From Terriglobia bacterium (GTDB lineage Bacteria; Acidobacteriota; Terriglobia; Terriglobales; Acidobacteriaceae): a stretch of 64,000 bases of DNA. Position numbers and translations under genes: made by a program. The stretch covers positions 1-64,000 of the forward strand of contig JAIQFO010000003.1 in the NCBI GenBank assembly GCA_020073215.1, in the 5' to 3' direction. Every line of letters starts with the position of its first letter. Position 1 is the stretch's first letter. Below are positions 1 through 6,974 of the stretch, piece after piece. The notes under the pieces were generated by a model. That model saw nothing but the letters and a program-made list of their open reading frames with translations. It did not search any database and had not been told where the DNA came from.

Positions 1-767
1 CGCGGCGTGAGCACCGGATTGCCGTCGAGGGCAATAACCTGAAACTGGTGCCCCGGCAGTGCAATCTTAAGATCATCAGTCGCGCTTGCATTGAGCAACC
101 TGAAGAGGACTCTTTCTCCAGTGCGAACTCGTATAGGCTCACCGTGGCCCAGCATCTTCCCATTGAAGCTGGCGTATTGATACGAGATTTCCAGGCCATT
201 ATTTGGCGGTCCCATGTGGATGGCCGTAGATGGCTCCCATTGGTGAATTGCCAGAAAGACTTCGCGATCATAATTGCCGGGCTCACTCTTTGGTTCTATA
301 TAAAGGAATCCGAACTGCCCACTGTACATTCCTTTTGTAAGGTCGGCGCCGGCTGCAGTATGAGTGTGATACAACCTTGTACCGGATGGTTTAGGAACAA
401 ACGTGTACCGGCGCTGGCCATGCGCTGGAACAGGCGGCGTACCCTCTTCGGCGGCTCCATCCACTTCCGAGGGCACCATCAAGCCATGCCAGTGCACCAG
501 CTCTTCTGCATCTGTGTCATTGAACACGTCAACCGTTGTCGAGACGCCCTCACGCATGCGCAGAAGCGGGCCTGGTACGGTACCGTTATAGCCGACTGTT
601 TTTACGATCTTCCTGGGCGCCAGTTCCACGAAAACGGGAGCAATATGGAGTGTGAAGTCTGCTTTTGCGGCAGATTGAGCTGCTCCGACAATGTTAGGAA
701 AGAGCGCACGGCTGCCCATTTGAAAGGCTAGAGCGCTGGTGGCGGCCAAGAACTGTCTTCGATCCAC
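1..767 (-). CDS. Multicopper oxidase, N-terminal part (runs off the window)
   Basis: The gene starts with GTG at 767, preceded by a good AGGAGG site, and reads leftward without a stop to the window edge (255 codons seen). The N-terminus is a Tat signal (DRRQFLAATSA). A cupredoxin domain follows with two copper-ligand motifs: HWHG (residues 92-95) and YHTHT (133-137). These are the first two of the four histidine motifs of CopA/laccase-type multicopper oxidases; the C-terminal copper motifs lie outside the window. It should act in the periplasm, oxidising a metal ion or phenolic substrate with O2. It lies downstream of the P460/LytTR genes in the same direction but about 410 bases away, so it probably has its own promoter. 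Confidence 0.88.
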   Translation of the reverse strand, partial: MDRRQFLAATSALAFQMGSRALFPNIVGAAQSAAKADFTLHIAPVFVELAPRKIVKTVGYNGTVPGPLLRMREGVSTTVDVFNDTDAEELVHWHGLMVPSEVDGAAEEGTPPVPAHGQRRYTFVPKPSGTRLYHTHTAAGADLTKGMYSGQFGFLYIEPKSEPGNYDREVFLAIHQWEPSTAIHMGPPNNGLEISYQYASFNGKMLGHGEPIRVRTGERVLFRLLNASATDDLKIALPGHQFQVIALDGNPVLTP

Positions 768-1177
768 ATAGCCTCCTTGGGAAAGGCTTGCAATCCGACT
801 ATTTTACATTCGCACGGCGCGTCCGGAGAGTGGTTTGCGCTTTTGGGCAGCAGCGGCTTTCTGGAGATTTCGGCAAATAAAGCAGCAGCCTCACGCGTGG
901 CGGGTGCGGACAAAGGCAGAGCGTTGAGGTGATGCATGAGGAAGGAGTTTTAGCAACTTATGAGCTTTGCTCAGAACAGGTCCGCCTGGTGTTGCAACAG
1001 GCGGTCGAGTGTTTCGATCGTTCCGAACACTCGCGCAGGCTGTGGAACAACCGCTCAGCAGCAGCCCCAGAGAGATTTGGTGCTTCCACTTCTATTCTGC
1101 GCAGTTTAGAGACTGACTTCTCTTGAGTGACGATCGGGGCTACGATGGAATAACGAGTAAATGCTCTGGCCTCCTTG
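768..1177. other. Intergenic region between lytTR gene and multicopper oxidase
   Basis: No convincing gene is visible here. The segment next to 767 carries the ribosome binding site of the oxidase and should hold its promoter. A 7-bp hairpin (CCGCCTG at 982-988 pairing with CAGGCGG at 998-1004) lacks a T-tract, so it is not a clear terminator. A 65-codon plus-strand frame (929-1126) has no recognisable domain. Confidence 0.5.
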
Positions 1178-1798
1178 CTAGCCGGGAAGGCGCGCTGAGC
1201 CTACCCACAGTTGAGCCAGATCTCTGAGGTTGTGTTTGTATGTACGCGTTACCAAGTATTCCTTCCCACCTTTTACACGCAGCCTGTACTCCCCCGTCGG
1301 TAAAGGTTGGATCTCCTCCACGGCCGAAATATTCACGACAACCGAGCGGTGGATACGAATAAAACCGTAGGGTTTGAGCTTCTCCGCCATGGACGAGAGG
1401 GACTCGTGCACCAAATAGGGCTTAGGTCGGTGTTGCAACGAAACGTAATTACCTTCGGCTTGCACTGCCAAGATGTCGGCTAAATCCAAGAGTAGGATGC
1501 TACCCTTTGCCTTGAACGCGATTCGTGGCGCCTGTCGTTTTGCTATAACCTCCAACTGGCGCAAGACTCGCATGAGGTTTACAGCATCAACTCGGATTAC
1601 CGGACGCAATAATGTATCTGCAGCTTCGCAGAACTCGTCCGCTGTCGATTCAAGAGTGTCATCCCGTCTACTCTTGGTGGAGCAAATCGTAGCTCCCCGC
1701 AGTGGGCTAGCCGAAACGTCCGCATTAGCGTGAGCAGTTTGGTGAACAAACATCTCACGCGCAATGGCCTTCTGACCCTGAATTTCGCGAGCGCTCAT
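1178..1798 (-). CDS. LytTR-family DNA-binding transcriptional regulator
   Basis: This 206-residue protein has an unconserved N-terminal ~90 residues and a LytTR DNA-binding domain from about 95 to 198. The typical features are visible: the strand containing ILAVQAEGNYVSL, the helix LSSMAEKL, FIRIHRSVVVN, and a C-terminal strand around GKEYLVTRTY. There is no receiver domain and no membrane segment, so it is an orphan LytTR protein, perhaps activated through its N-terminus or a partner. It begins 10 bases after the stop of the secreted-protein gene and is probably last in the operon that starts with cytochrome P460. No strong ribosome binding site precedes the ATG; an internal Met at residue 16 is an alternative start. 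Confidence 0.85.
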   Translation of the reverse strand: MSAREIQGQKAIAREMFVHQTAHANADVSASPLRGATICSTKSRRDDTLESTADEFCEAADTLLRPVIRVDAVNLMRVLRQLEVIAKRQAPRIAFKAKGSILLLDLADILAVQAEGNYVSLQHRPKPYLVHESLSSMAEKLKPYGFIRIHRSVVVNISAVEEIQPLPTGEYRLRVKGGKEYLVTRTYKHNLRDLAQLWVGSARLPG

Positions 1799-1807
1799 GA
1801 TGGAACC

Positions 1808-2545
1808 CTACCTGACCCTGACTGGGTCCGCCGTTCCATCCGACCACCAGCCTGCGGGAACCATGAATACGTCGATTGGTTCCGGAGCGCCACGGAACTG
1901 TGGATTGAGCATGAGGGGAGATTTGGACACATCTGCACCCCAAACTGCCCCGTCCATGAGTGGAGTGTAAAACATCAGGTGAGCCATCCAGCGGTGATCA
2001 CCACCATCGCTCAGGTACTGTTCTTTCGACATCATGTAGCTCATGGCTCCAGGCTCGAGGGGCGGCAGTTCTTTTTTCTCGTATGCGACTTTGAGAGCAT
2101 CGATGATTTGCGCTTTCGATTTCCCAGCCAGAATCATCTCCGTCCTCTTGTAGGTAAGTGGCAGGATGGATCGCGCAGCCGGCGGATTGAAGCAGACCGG
2201 GCCTCGAATTTTAGGGTTCCAAAAATTAGCGGCATCATCACCATCGAATGGGCCCATCCACCCCCGCTCCACGGCACATACGAAACCATTCTTGCCTTGG
2301 ACTGCGGTTTCGTAGCCCTGCCGTCCCAGGACGAGGACCTCGGCATCGCGCGAGATGGCCTCCGGCGCCGCACTCCGCGCCATGGCAATCTCGGCATTTC
2401 GATCGGTCATCAGGTACTGGTCAAGCGGGGCCATGCTCGGATACGGCGCTTTGGCGTCCTGTGCTTGCGCGTGCCCCGCCGTGGTCAGCGTGAGCACCAG
2501 CGCGAAGCTTCCTAGTGCGAGAGTCCTGACTATCTTTCGGTCCAT
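1808..2545 (-). CDS. Secreted protein of unknown function
   Basis: The ATG at 2545 is chosen over an upstream in-frame start at 2632 because it has a GAAGGAG site at good spacing and begins directly with a signal peptide (MDRKIVRTLALG, cleavage near AQAQDAKAP). The mature protein of about 220 residues is soluble, with no transmembrane segment and no heme motif. It has several Trp/Gly motifs (WMGPFDG, FWNPKI, WMAHLMFY) and ends in PVRVR. I do not recognise a named domain. It sits between cytochrome P460 and the LytTR regulator, so an envelope redox or stress role is possible, but this is inference from position only. Confidence 0.8.
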   Translation of the reverse strand: MDRKIVRTLALGSFALVLTLTTAGHAQAQDAKAPYPSMAPLDQYLMTDRNAEIAMARSAAPEAISRDAEVLVLGRQGYETAVQGKNGFVCAVERGWMGPFDGDDAANFWNPKIRGPVCFNPPAARSILPLTYKRTEMILAGKSKAQIIDALKVAYEKKELPPLEPGAMSYMMSKEQYLSDGGDHRWMAHLMFYTPLMDGAVWGADVSKSPLMLNPQFRGAPEPIDVFMVPAGWWSDGTADPVRVR

Positions 2546-2585
2546 GGTTTTCTCCTTCGATACGGATTTAATGGGGATGGTTACT

Positions 2586-3188
2586 TCACTTCGCGTCCTG
2601 AACTTGCTCGCGCGACTCGTTGTACACCCCAAACTTTTCCGCCACCGGCTTCAAGGTGGGATAGAACTGCACAAACGTATGTTCGACGGCGGCATGGGCA
2701 TCGTGGCACGACCAGCAGGGATTTCCTTTCGGCATGGCTTCGGAACTCTGGTTGCTATTGCCGAAGGCGAAGTATCCCCACTTGTCGGCGAAGCGGGATG
2801 AATCCTTCACTTCGACCGCCATGCCCATCAGGTCAGTTTGAAACTGGCCGTGTTTGTTGATGGATCCTTTGCTCTCGGCGCCGCGTTCTTCGACGAGCCA
2901 CATGGTCTGCTCCGGCCATTTGCCCGAGTCCAGAAATTCCTGGTAAGCCCAGCGCGGCACGAAAACGTTGGTAAACATCTCGTGGCTGTCGGGAGCGGGG
3001 CTGTAGTTCATGCCATAGCCGGAAGACAGGAACATCCATTCCCGGTAGTCGGAGGGCCGGATGAGGTTGCCCTTTTCGTCATAGTGCGGCTTGAGAACTT
3101 TTGGCTCCGGAGATGCGGCCAGTTGCAGGAAGCAGAACGCGGCCACTAGACCGATGCCAGGAAGCTTTTTGATTTGGGCTGTTTTCAT
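2586..3188 (-). CDS. Cytochrome P460-family periplasmic heme protein
   Basis: The protein has 200 residues with an N-terminal signal/anchor (hydrophobic stretch about 10-25) and a single c-type heme site CWSCH at 158-162, embedded in NPCWSCHDAHAAVEHTFVQF. That surrounding sequence is typical of the cytochrome P460 family. Characterised members carry a heme cross-linked to a Lys and oxidise hydroxylamine or detoxify NO; others are uncharacterised. The start has a GGAGA site 7 bases upstream. It is the first gene after tetR, and an inverted repeat in its promoter resembles one over the tetR start, so repression by that TetR protein is likely. The substrate cannot be told from sequence. Confidence 0.88.
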   Translation of the reverse strand: MKTAQIKKLPGIGLVAAFCFLQLAASPEPKVLKPHYDEKGNLIRPSDYREWMFLSSGYGMNYSPAPDSHEMFTNVFVPRWAYQEFLDSGKWPEQTMWLVEERGAESKGSINKHGQFQTDLMGMAVEVKDSSRFADKWGYFAFGNSNQSSEAMPKGNPCWSCHDAHAAVEHTFVQFYPTLKPVAEKFGVYNESREQVQDAK

Positions 3189-3240
3189 GCAGAGTCTCCA
3201 GTGACGCGAAAGTAAAGTGACGACGCGAACTCACTCAGAG

Positions 3241-3260
3241 CATACAAACCAGTTGGTATG
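3241..3260. promoter_or_regulatory. Candidate TetR operator in front of cytochrome P460 gene
   Basis: CATACAAACCAGTTGGTATG is an inverted repeat with 5-bp outer arms (CATAC/GTATG) and the inner element ACCAGT. It lies 53 bases upstream of the P460 start codon. The same CATAC...ACCAGTATG pattern occurs over the tetR start at 3931-3948. Shared dyads at a regulator gene and its neighbour are the usual sign of TetR control; binding itself is inferred. Confidence 0.6.
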
Positions 3261-3295
3261 TGCCGGTGTCCGACTGTCCGTTACAACGGATGCGA

Positions 3296-3934
3296 TCAAC
3301 CTCGCTTGCGGTTGCCCGGCGGGCGCAGGGACCGCAGCCAGTCCACGATGTTTCTGATCCCTGCTTTCATTACTTTCGGATCCTGAGCATTCTTTGCCAG
3401 CGAACCATAGCCTTCGACCATCGCGATCAGTAAGCCAGCAGCGTCAGCGGGCTCCAGGTCGCGGCGAACGCTTCCGTGGGTCTGGCCCTCTCGTAAAACG
3501 GAGGCAACGGCCTCGCGCCAGGCGTCGAAGATGATCGCCAGCCGTTTCCGGAATCCCGCGTCAAGAGGAGACATTTCCTGCGCCAGATTGTTCAGCTGGC
3601 AGCCACCCCGCACATCCGCGGGCCGAACGGGTATACGTTGAACCGCGCCGATCAAAGCGTCGATAGGGTCCTTAACGCTCTGTAGAGGCCGCACCCATTT
3701 GCCGTGGACGTTGGGGGCAATGACCTCTTCGACGACGGCGTATCCCAAGGCTTCCTTGCTTTTGAAGTGGTAGTACAGCGCTCCCTTGGTGACGCCAGCC
3801 GAGGCCAGAATTGTGTCCAGGCCGGCGCTCTGGAAACCCGATCTGTAGATCTCGCGGGATGCCGCCTCCAGCAAGCGCTCCCGCGTGCGCCCAGAATCAC
3901 GGACCCTTGGCTTCTTCTCGTGACCCCATAACAT
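3296..3934 (-). CDS. TetR/AcrR-family transcriptional regulator
   Basis: This 212-residue regulator has the TetR N-terminal helix-turn-helix at about residues 17-63 (TRERLLEAASREIYRSGF...TKGALYYHFKSKEALGYAVVEE). The C-terminal ligand domain contains GGCQLNNLAQEM, a pattern common in TetR proteins that sense small organic molecules. It lies directly upstream of the cytochrome P460 gene in the same direction. An 18-base inverted repeat overlaps its start codon, which suggests that it represses itself. The effector is unknown. The assigned ATG is inside that repeat and lacks a strong ribosome binding site, so translation may be weak or the start slightly different. Confidence 0.9.
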   Translation of the reverse strand: MLWGHEKKPRVRDSGRTRERLLEAASREIYRSGFQSAGLDTILASAGVTKGALYYHFKSKEALGYAVVEEVIAPNVHGKWVRPLQSVKDPIDALIGAVQRIPVRPADVRGGCQLNNLAQEMSPLDAGFRKRLAIIFDAWREAVASVLREGQTHGSVRRDLEPADAAGLLIAMVEGYGSLAKNAQDPKVMKAGIRNIVDWLRSLRPPGNRKRG

Positions 3935-3948
3935 ACCGACCAGTATGT
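3931..3948. promoter_or_regulatory. Candidate TetR autoregulatory operator
   Basis: ACATACCGACCAGTATGT is a perfect 6-bp inverted repeat (ACATAC/GTATGT) around CGACCA. It overlaps the tetR start codon and matches the repeat at 3241-3260 in front of the P460 gene. It is the likely site at which the TetR protein represses its own synthesis. Confidence 0.65.
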
Positions 3949-4322
3949 ATGTTAATTATCGGAAAGTCAATCACCATGGGGCGGCCTGACTTTTAACTGC
4001 CGAAGTTCTCGAATTTCGTAACCTCTCGCCACTGTGTATGAAAAGTTGGAGAAACAGTCGCTCGATCGGTTTTGGGATCGTCCCGGGAGGTTGTTAGTCC
4101 GCCACTCGTTTTCGAACTCTGAAGGGTTGGGCCTGTTGTCTCACGTAATCGTTGTGAAGGTGGAACGCCACCTGCTCCCTCAGTTCCCACTCAGCAGGAA
4201 TTTGTGAGGTTGTGGGCCAATTTCGCTTTCAATTGCACACTCACTGTCAGAGCGCCGAGTGGTACCTGACGAAAATCGCCAGCCACCCCGGCACCACGAC
4301 TTTACCGGAGGAAAAGAGAGAT
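3949..4322. other. Intergenic region between tetR and HAF-repeat gene
   Basis: This divergent spacer must carry the tetR promoter on the left and the HAF gene promoter on the right. A GGAGG element just before 4323 is the likely ribosome binding site of the HAF gene. A 65-codon minus-strand frame (3993-4190) has no recognisable features. Nothing else is evident. Confidence 0.45.
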
Positions 4323-5621
4323 ATGAGCACGCTTAGGCGGTTGCGGAATTTCTGGATACCGTGGGTTTCGACGATGGTTCTGGCTTGCTTCAGCGATGCG
4401 GTCGCTCAAGTGAGCTACAAGGTTACCGATTTGGGCACTAACAACAGCAAAGACAACTTTAGCATGGCCATGGGCCTCAATAATCAGGGCTGGGCGGAGA
4501 ACATGGATGGGTTCGTGAACCCTCCCGAGAATAATCTGAATACGACAGTTGCAAGGGGTCGCGCGGTGATAAACATCAACGGACGGAACATCGACCTGGG
4601 CACGCTTGGGAACCCCGACACTGGCAACAGTTGGATCGACTGGGGCGGGATCAACGACCGCGGCGAAGCCGTCGGTATGTCCGAAACAGCTGTTCCCGAT
4701 CCGAACGGCGAAGACGTTTGCGGCTTCGGCACATTCCTTACGTGCGTTCCGTTTCTTTGGCGAAACGGCCGAATGAGCGCTCTCCCGACAGTGGGCGGCA
4801 ATAACGGGCAGGCCAGCGCCATCAATAACCGCGGACAAGTCGTAGGATTTTCGGAAACGGCTAACCCTGACCCCACATGCCCGCCTGCCCCTACGATATC
4901 GCCCGTATTGTGGGAAAAAGGCCATGCCCAGCCTCTTCCCTTGATAGGTATCGATCCAGACGGTTTCGCAAACGGGATCAACGATCAAGGCCAAGCCGTA
5001 GGCTATTCGGGAAGCTGCATCGCAGCGCTTCACGCCGTAATGTGGCAAAACGGCACTGCCTTCCAGCTTCAAGACCTGGGATTTGCACGTTCCAATATCG
5101 CCAACGCCATTAACAACCTGGGCCAAAGTGTTGGGCAAGTCCGCAGAGCTGACGGCTCAGCCCGCGTCGCCGCTCTTTGGCAGCCGGACGGCACACTCAC
5201 AGTCCTCGATCAGCATTCGTGCAAGTGCATTCTGTCGGGAGATCTTGCCTCCTTCGCCACCGGCATCAACAACCTGGGCCAAGTGGTGGGAAGCACCTTT
5301 GACTCCGACAACAACTGGTCCCACGGCTTCATCTGGCAGAACGGTGTGATGACCGACCTTAACACGCTAATTCCCGGGGATTCCAACCTCTCCGTAATCT
5401 CGGCTAGCAATATCAATGAGCGCGGACAAATCTCGGGTATGGCAACGGTGGTCAACGGGCCCCATGCGGGCAATATCCACGCCTATCTTGCGACCCCTGT
5501 GGACGCAAGTATAGGCACGTCGATGGCAGACGTCGTACGTACACACCCGAAATCCAATTCGCCCGTGGATGTTCGCAAACAGCCTTTGCAGAGATCCGGA
5601 CACTGCCGATTCGAGCGATAA
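4323..5621 (+). CDS. Secreted HAF-repeat (extracellular repeat) protein
   Basis: The chosen ATG follows GGAGGAAAAGAGAG and starts a signal peptide (MSTLRRLRNFW..., cleavage near AVAQVSYKV); an upstream in-frame start at 4212 is less likely. The 432-residue protein consists of about six repeats with the core INxxGQxVG followed by an aromatic F/LW strand: GINDRGEAVG, AINNRGQVVG, GINDQGQAVG, AINNLGQSVG, GINNLGQVVG, NINERGQISG. This is the HAF-type extracellular repeat, thought to fold as a beta-propeller-like array. No enzyme motif and no PEP-CTERM or membrane anchor is seen, so it is probably released or periplasmic. Function unknown. Confidence 0.85.
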   Translation: MSTLRRLRNFWIPWVSTMVLACFSDAVAQVSYKVTDLGTNNSKDNFSMAMGLNNQGWAENMDGFVNPPENNLNTTVARGRAVININGRNIDLGTLGNPDTGNSWIDWGGINDRGEAVGMSETAVPDPNGEDVCGFGTFLTCVPFLWRNGRMSALPTVGGNNGQASAINNRGQVVGFSETANPDPTCPPAPTISPVLWEKGHAQPLPLIGIDPDGFANGINDQGQAVGYSGSCIAALHAVMWQNGTAFQLQDLGFARSNIANAINNLGQSVGQVRRADGSARVAALWQPDGTLTVLDQHSCKCILSGDLASFATGINNLGQVVGSTFDSDNNWSHGFIWQNGVMTDLNTLIPGDSNLSVISASNINERGQISGMATVVNGPHAGNIHAYLATPVDASIGTSMADVVRTHPKSNSPVDVRKQPLQRSGHCRFER

Positions 5622-5980
5622 AGGGTATTTTTCGGAGCTTCCGCACCACGCATTCCAGCCATATGCTGCGCGAAGGCGCAAGGCGGAGATTGTGCGGACA
5701 ACATGGGTCACGCGACTATCGCGTGACCCAGAATGTTTACGCAAGAGTTGGTGGGAAGAGCGAGTGGATGCTGTCACCCAAGCTGTCGAAGCCGTAACCA
5801 ATGCCGCTCAAAATGCCGAGAAAGAGAAAAAGAATCAGCCTGAATCCGTCAGCAACGAATGAGTGCCCCCTTTGGCTGCCCCAGCAGGAGGCCAGAATTA
5901 CAAGTTGTTGGTGACCGACCCGACCCATAGGTGACAGGTCGTACCGGACACGTTTCGCGGCCAGTCGCAACGCTCAATCC
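5622..5980. other. Intergenic region after HAF-repeat gene
   Basis: Overlapping frames occur on both strands (for example 5569-5862 plus and 5737-5970 minus), but neither has a ribosome binding site, a domain or convincing composition. The main structure is the perfect hairpin at 5704-5730, listed separately. Confidence 0.4.
5704..5730. repeat. Perfect 11-bp hairpin
   Basis: TGGGTCACGCG (5704-5714) pairs fully with CGCGTGACCCA (5720-5730) across a 5-base loop. It lies 80 bases past the HAF gene stop and could be a transcription end signal or a protein-binding dyad. There is no T-tract on either side, so a standard intrinsic terminator is not supported. Confidence 0.6.
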
Positions 5981-6259
5981 ATGACGATCCGTATGCGCCA
6001 TTGCGTGGAGTGCCCGAAGTGCCATACTCGATATCTGGTTGGTTTCAGCCCGTACCGTAACGGATCGCAGCTGGTGCCTCTGGGTGCAGTCCTCGAGGAA
6101 TGGATCCTGTACTGTTCCTGCGGCAGGCCGGCCACTTCGAGTCGATGGAGTTCAACCGAGTTGAAGATATACGCGGTCTCCGATCAAGCGCATGGCCGCG
6201 GTTACGGTCCTCCCAAGGAGATCGTGCGGGCAGAGTCCGGTGCGGACGGCGATGCGTGA
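5981..6259 (+). CDS. Small zinc-ribbon protein of unknown function
   Basis: This 92-residue protein starts with MTIRMRHCVECPKCHTRYL. It has a CPKC pair at about residues 11-14 and a second Cys pair in YCSCGRP near residue 50, which together can form a four-Cys zinc ribbon. The C-terminal part is basic then acidic (KEIVRAESGADGDA). An internal Met at residue 5 could be the true start. Short single-ribbon proteins of this style are frequent in Acidobacteria; none that I know of has an assigned function. It is not obviously linked to its neighbours. Confidence 0.65.
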   Translation: MTIRMRHCVECPKCHTRYLVGFSPYRNGSQLVPLGAVLEEWILYCSCGRPATSSRWSSTELKIYAVSDQAHGRGYGPPKEIVRAESGADGDA

Positions 6260-6281
6260 TGACGGATGCAGGCGGGAGGTG

Positions 6282-6392
6282 AAAAGGTCGAAGGCTGCCC
6301 TCCCCACGCGGCCGACGATTCCGCTTGTACTTCTTCCGTGATTTCGGTTGAATGTCCTTGGAGTCCGTGACGGTATCCGCCTGGTCAGTCAT
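6282..6392 (-). pseudogene. Possible N-terminal fragment of a tyrosine integrase
   Basis: From an ATG at 6392 with a GAGGG site upstream, the first ~37 codons (MTDQADTVTDSKD..., then a basic KSRKKYKRNRR stretch and RPRGEGSL) resemble the start of acidobacterial phage-type integrases. After that point the reading frame continues but the resemblance is lost. It lies beside tRNA-Sec, opposite to the C-terminal integrase remnant, which makes a broken integrase plausible. The call rests on a short basic motif and is weak. Confidence 0.35.
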
Positions 6393-6460
6393 TGTGTGCC
6401 CTCAAGACCATAAAACGCCTGAAACGGACTGAAACGGGCAAATCTTTCGTAACTTGTTGA

Positions 6461-6557
6461 GGAAGCGTATGGTTGCCGGTGTAACTCCCGGTCTTCAAAA
6501 CCGGCGGGCGGCATCTTCGATGTCGCCGGTGTGTTCGACTCACACACGCTTCCGCCA
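6461..6557 (+). tRNA. selC: tRNA-Sec (selenocysteine), anticodon TCA
   Basis: The 97-base gene folds as a bacterial tRNA-Sec. It has an 8-bp acceptor stem (GGAAGCGT with ACGCTTCC, then GCCA encoded), a 6-bp D stem with a 4-base loop, and an anticodon arm CCGGT-CTTCAAA-ACCGG giving anticodon TCA. The long variable arm has about 9 bp (GGCGGCATC/GATGTCGCC around TTC), and the T arm is GTGTG-TTCGACT-CACAC. The long acceptor and extra arm with anticodon TCA separate it from tRNA-Ser and from a suppressor. It implies that the organism makes, or recently made, selenoproteins. Integrase pieces on both sides show that it has served as an integration site. Confidence 0.95.
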
Positions 6558-6589
6558 AAACAAAGGACTTACCAGACCACACCTGCCGT

Positions 6590-6889
6590 TCACCTGCCGT
6601 TGACGGCCAGTCCTGCCACTTTCGAGGCAGCGCGGGCCATCTCATCGGTGACTACATCGCCGTAGGTGTTCATCGTTGTGCGAATGTCCGAGTGCCGCAT
6701 TAGCTTCTGCTGTACGGTTATCGGAGTTCCCACAGCGGCAAGCCATGAGCGGTACGTGTGCCTCATGCTGTGCGTGCTGACGTGCGCGATTCCAGCGGTA
6801 GATGGTGCTTTCTTACACGCATCATTGAGGCTATCGGCTGACCACGGCAGACGGCCTAGTTGATGCGGTTCAGCATTCACAGCATCCAC
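6590..6889 (-). pseudogene. Tyrosine recombinase (integrase) C-terminal remnant
   Basis: The 99-codon frame encodes only the catalytic C-terminus of a phage-type integrase: HSMRHTYRSWL (the H-x-x-R box) and LMRHSDIRTTMNTYGDV (the second H and the catalytic Tyr). Full integrases have 300-400 residues, and an in-frame TAG three codons before the GTG start cuts off anything upstream. It lies 33 bases past the 3' end of tRNA-Sec, the normal place for an integrase of an element inserted at that tRNA. It is therefore best read as the remains of an integrated island and is presumably inactive. Confidence 0.8.
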
Positions 6890-6974
6890 TCTCCTCCTCT
6901 ACCACTCGCGCTACACTGATCTGCTGGCTACCGATTGGTTGCAAGCGTTAGCGTCGCCGGTAAGGAGATGTCAC

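Noticed and set aside
48-731. 227-codon plus-strand frame
   Set aside because: It is antisense to the multicopper oxidase, which has a Tat signal, copper motifs and a good ribosome binding site; the plus-strand product has no domain.
982-1004. Hairpin as a terminator
   Set aside because: No T-tract on either strand.
929-1126. 65-codon plus-strand frame in an intergenic region
   Set aside because: No domain, no clear ribosome binding site, overlaps a hairpin; cannot be told from chance.
5569-5970. Overlapping short frames on both strands after the HAF gene
   Set aside because: The plus frame overlaps the HAF gene end and runs through a perfect hairpin; the minus frame has a hydrophobic stretch but no signal, start site or family. 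Neither is supported.
6385-6645. 86-codon minus-strand frame
   Set aside because: It is antisense to the whole tRNA-Sec gene and is therefore a chance frame.
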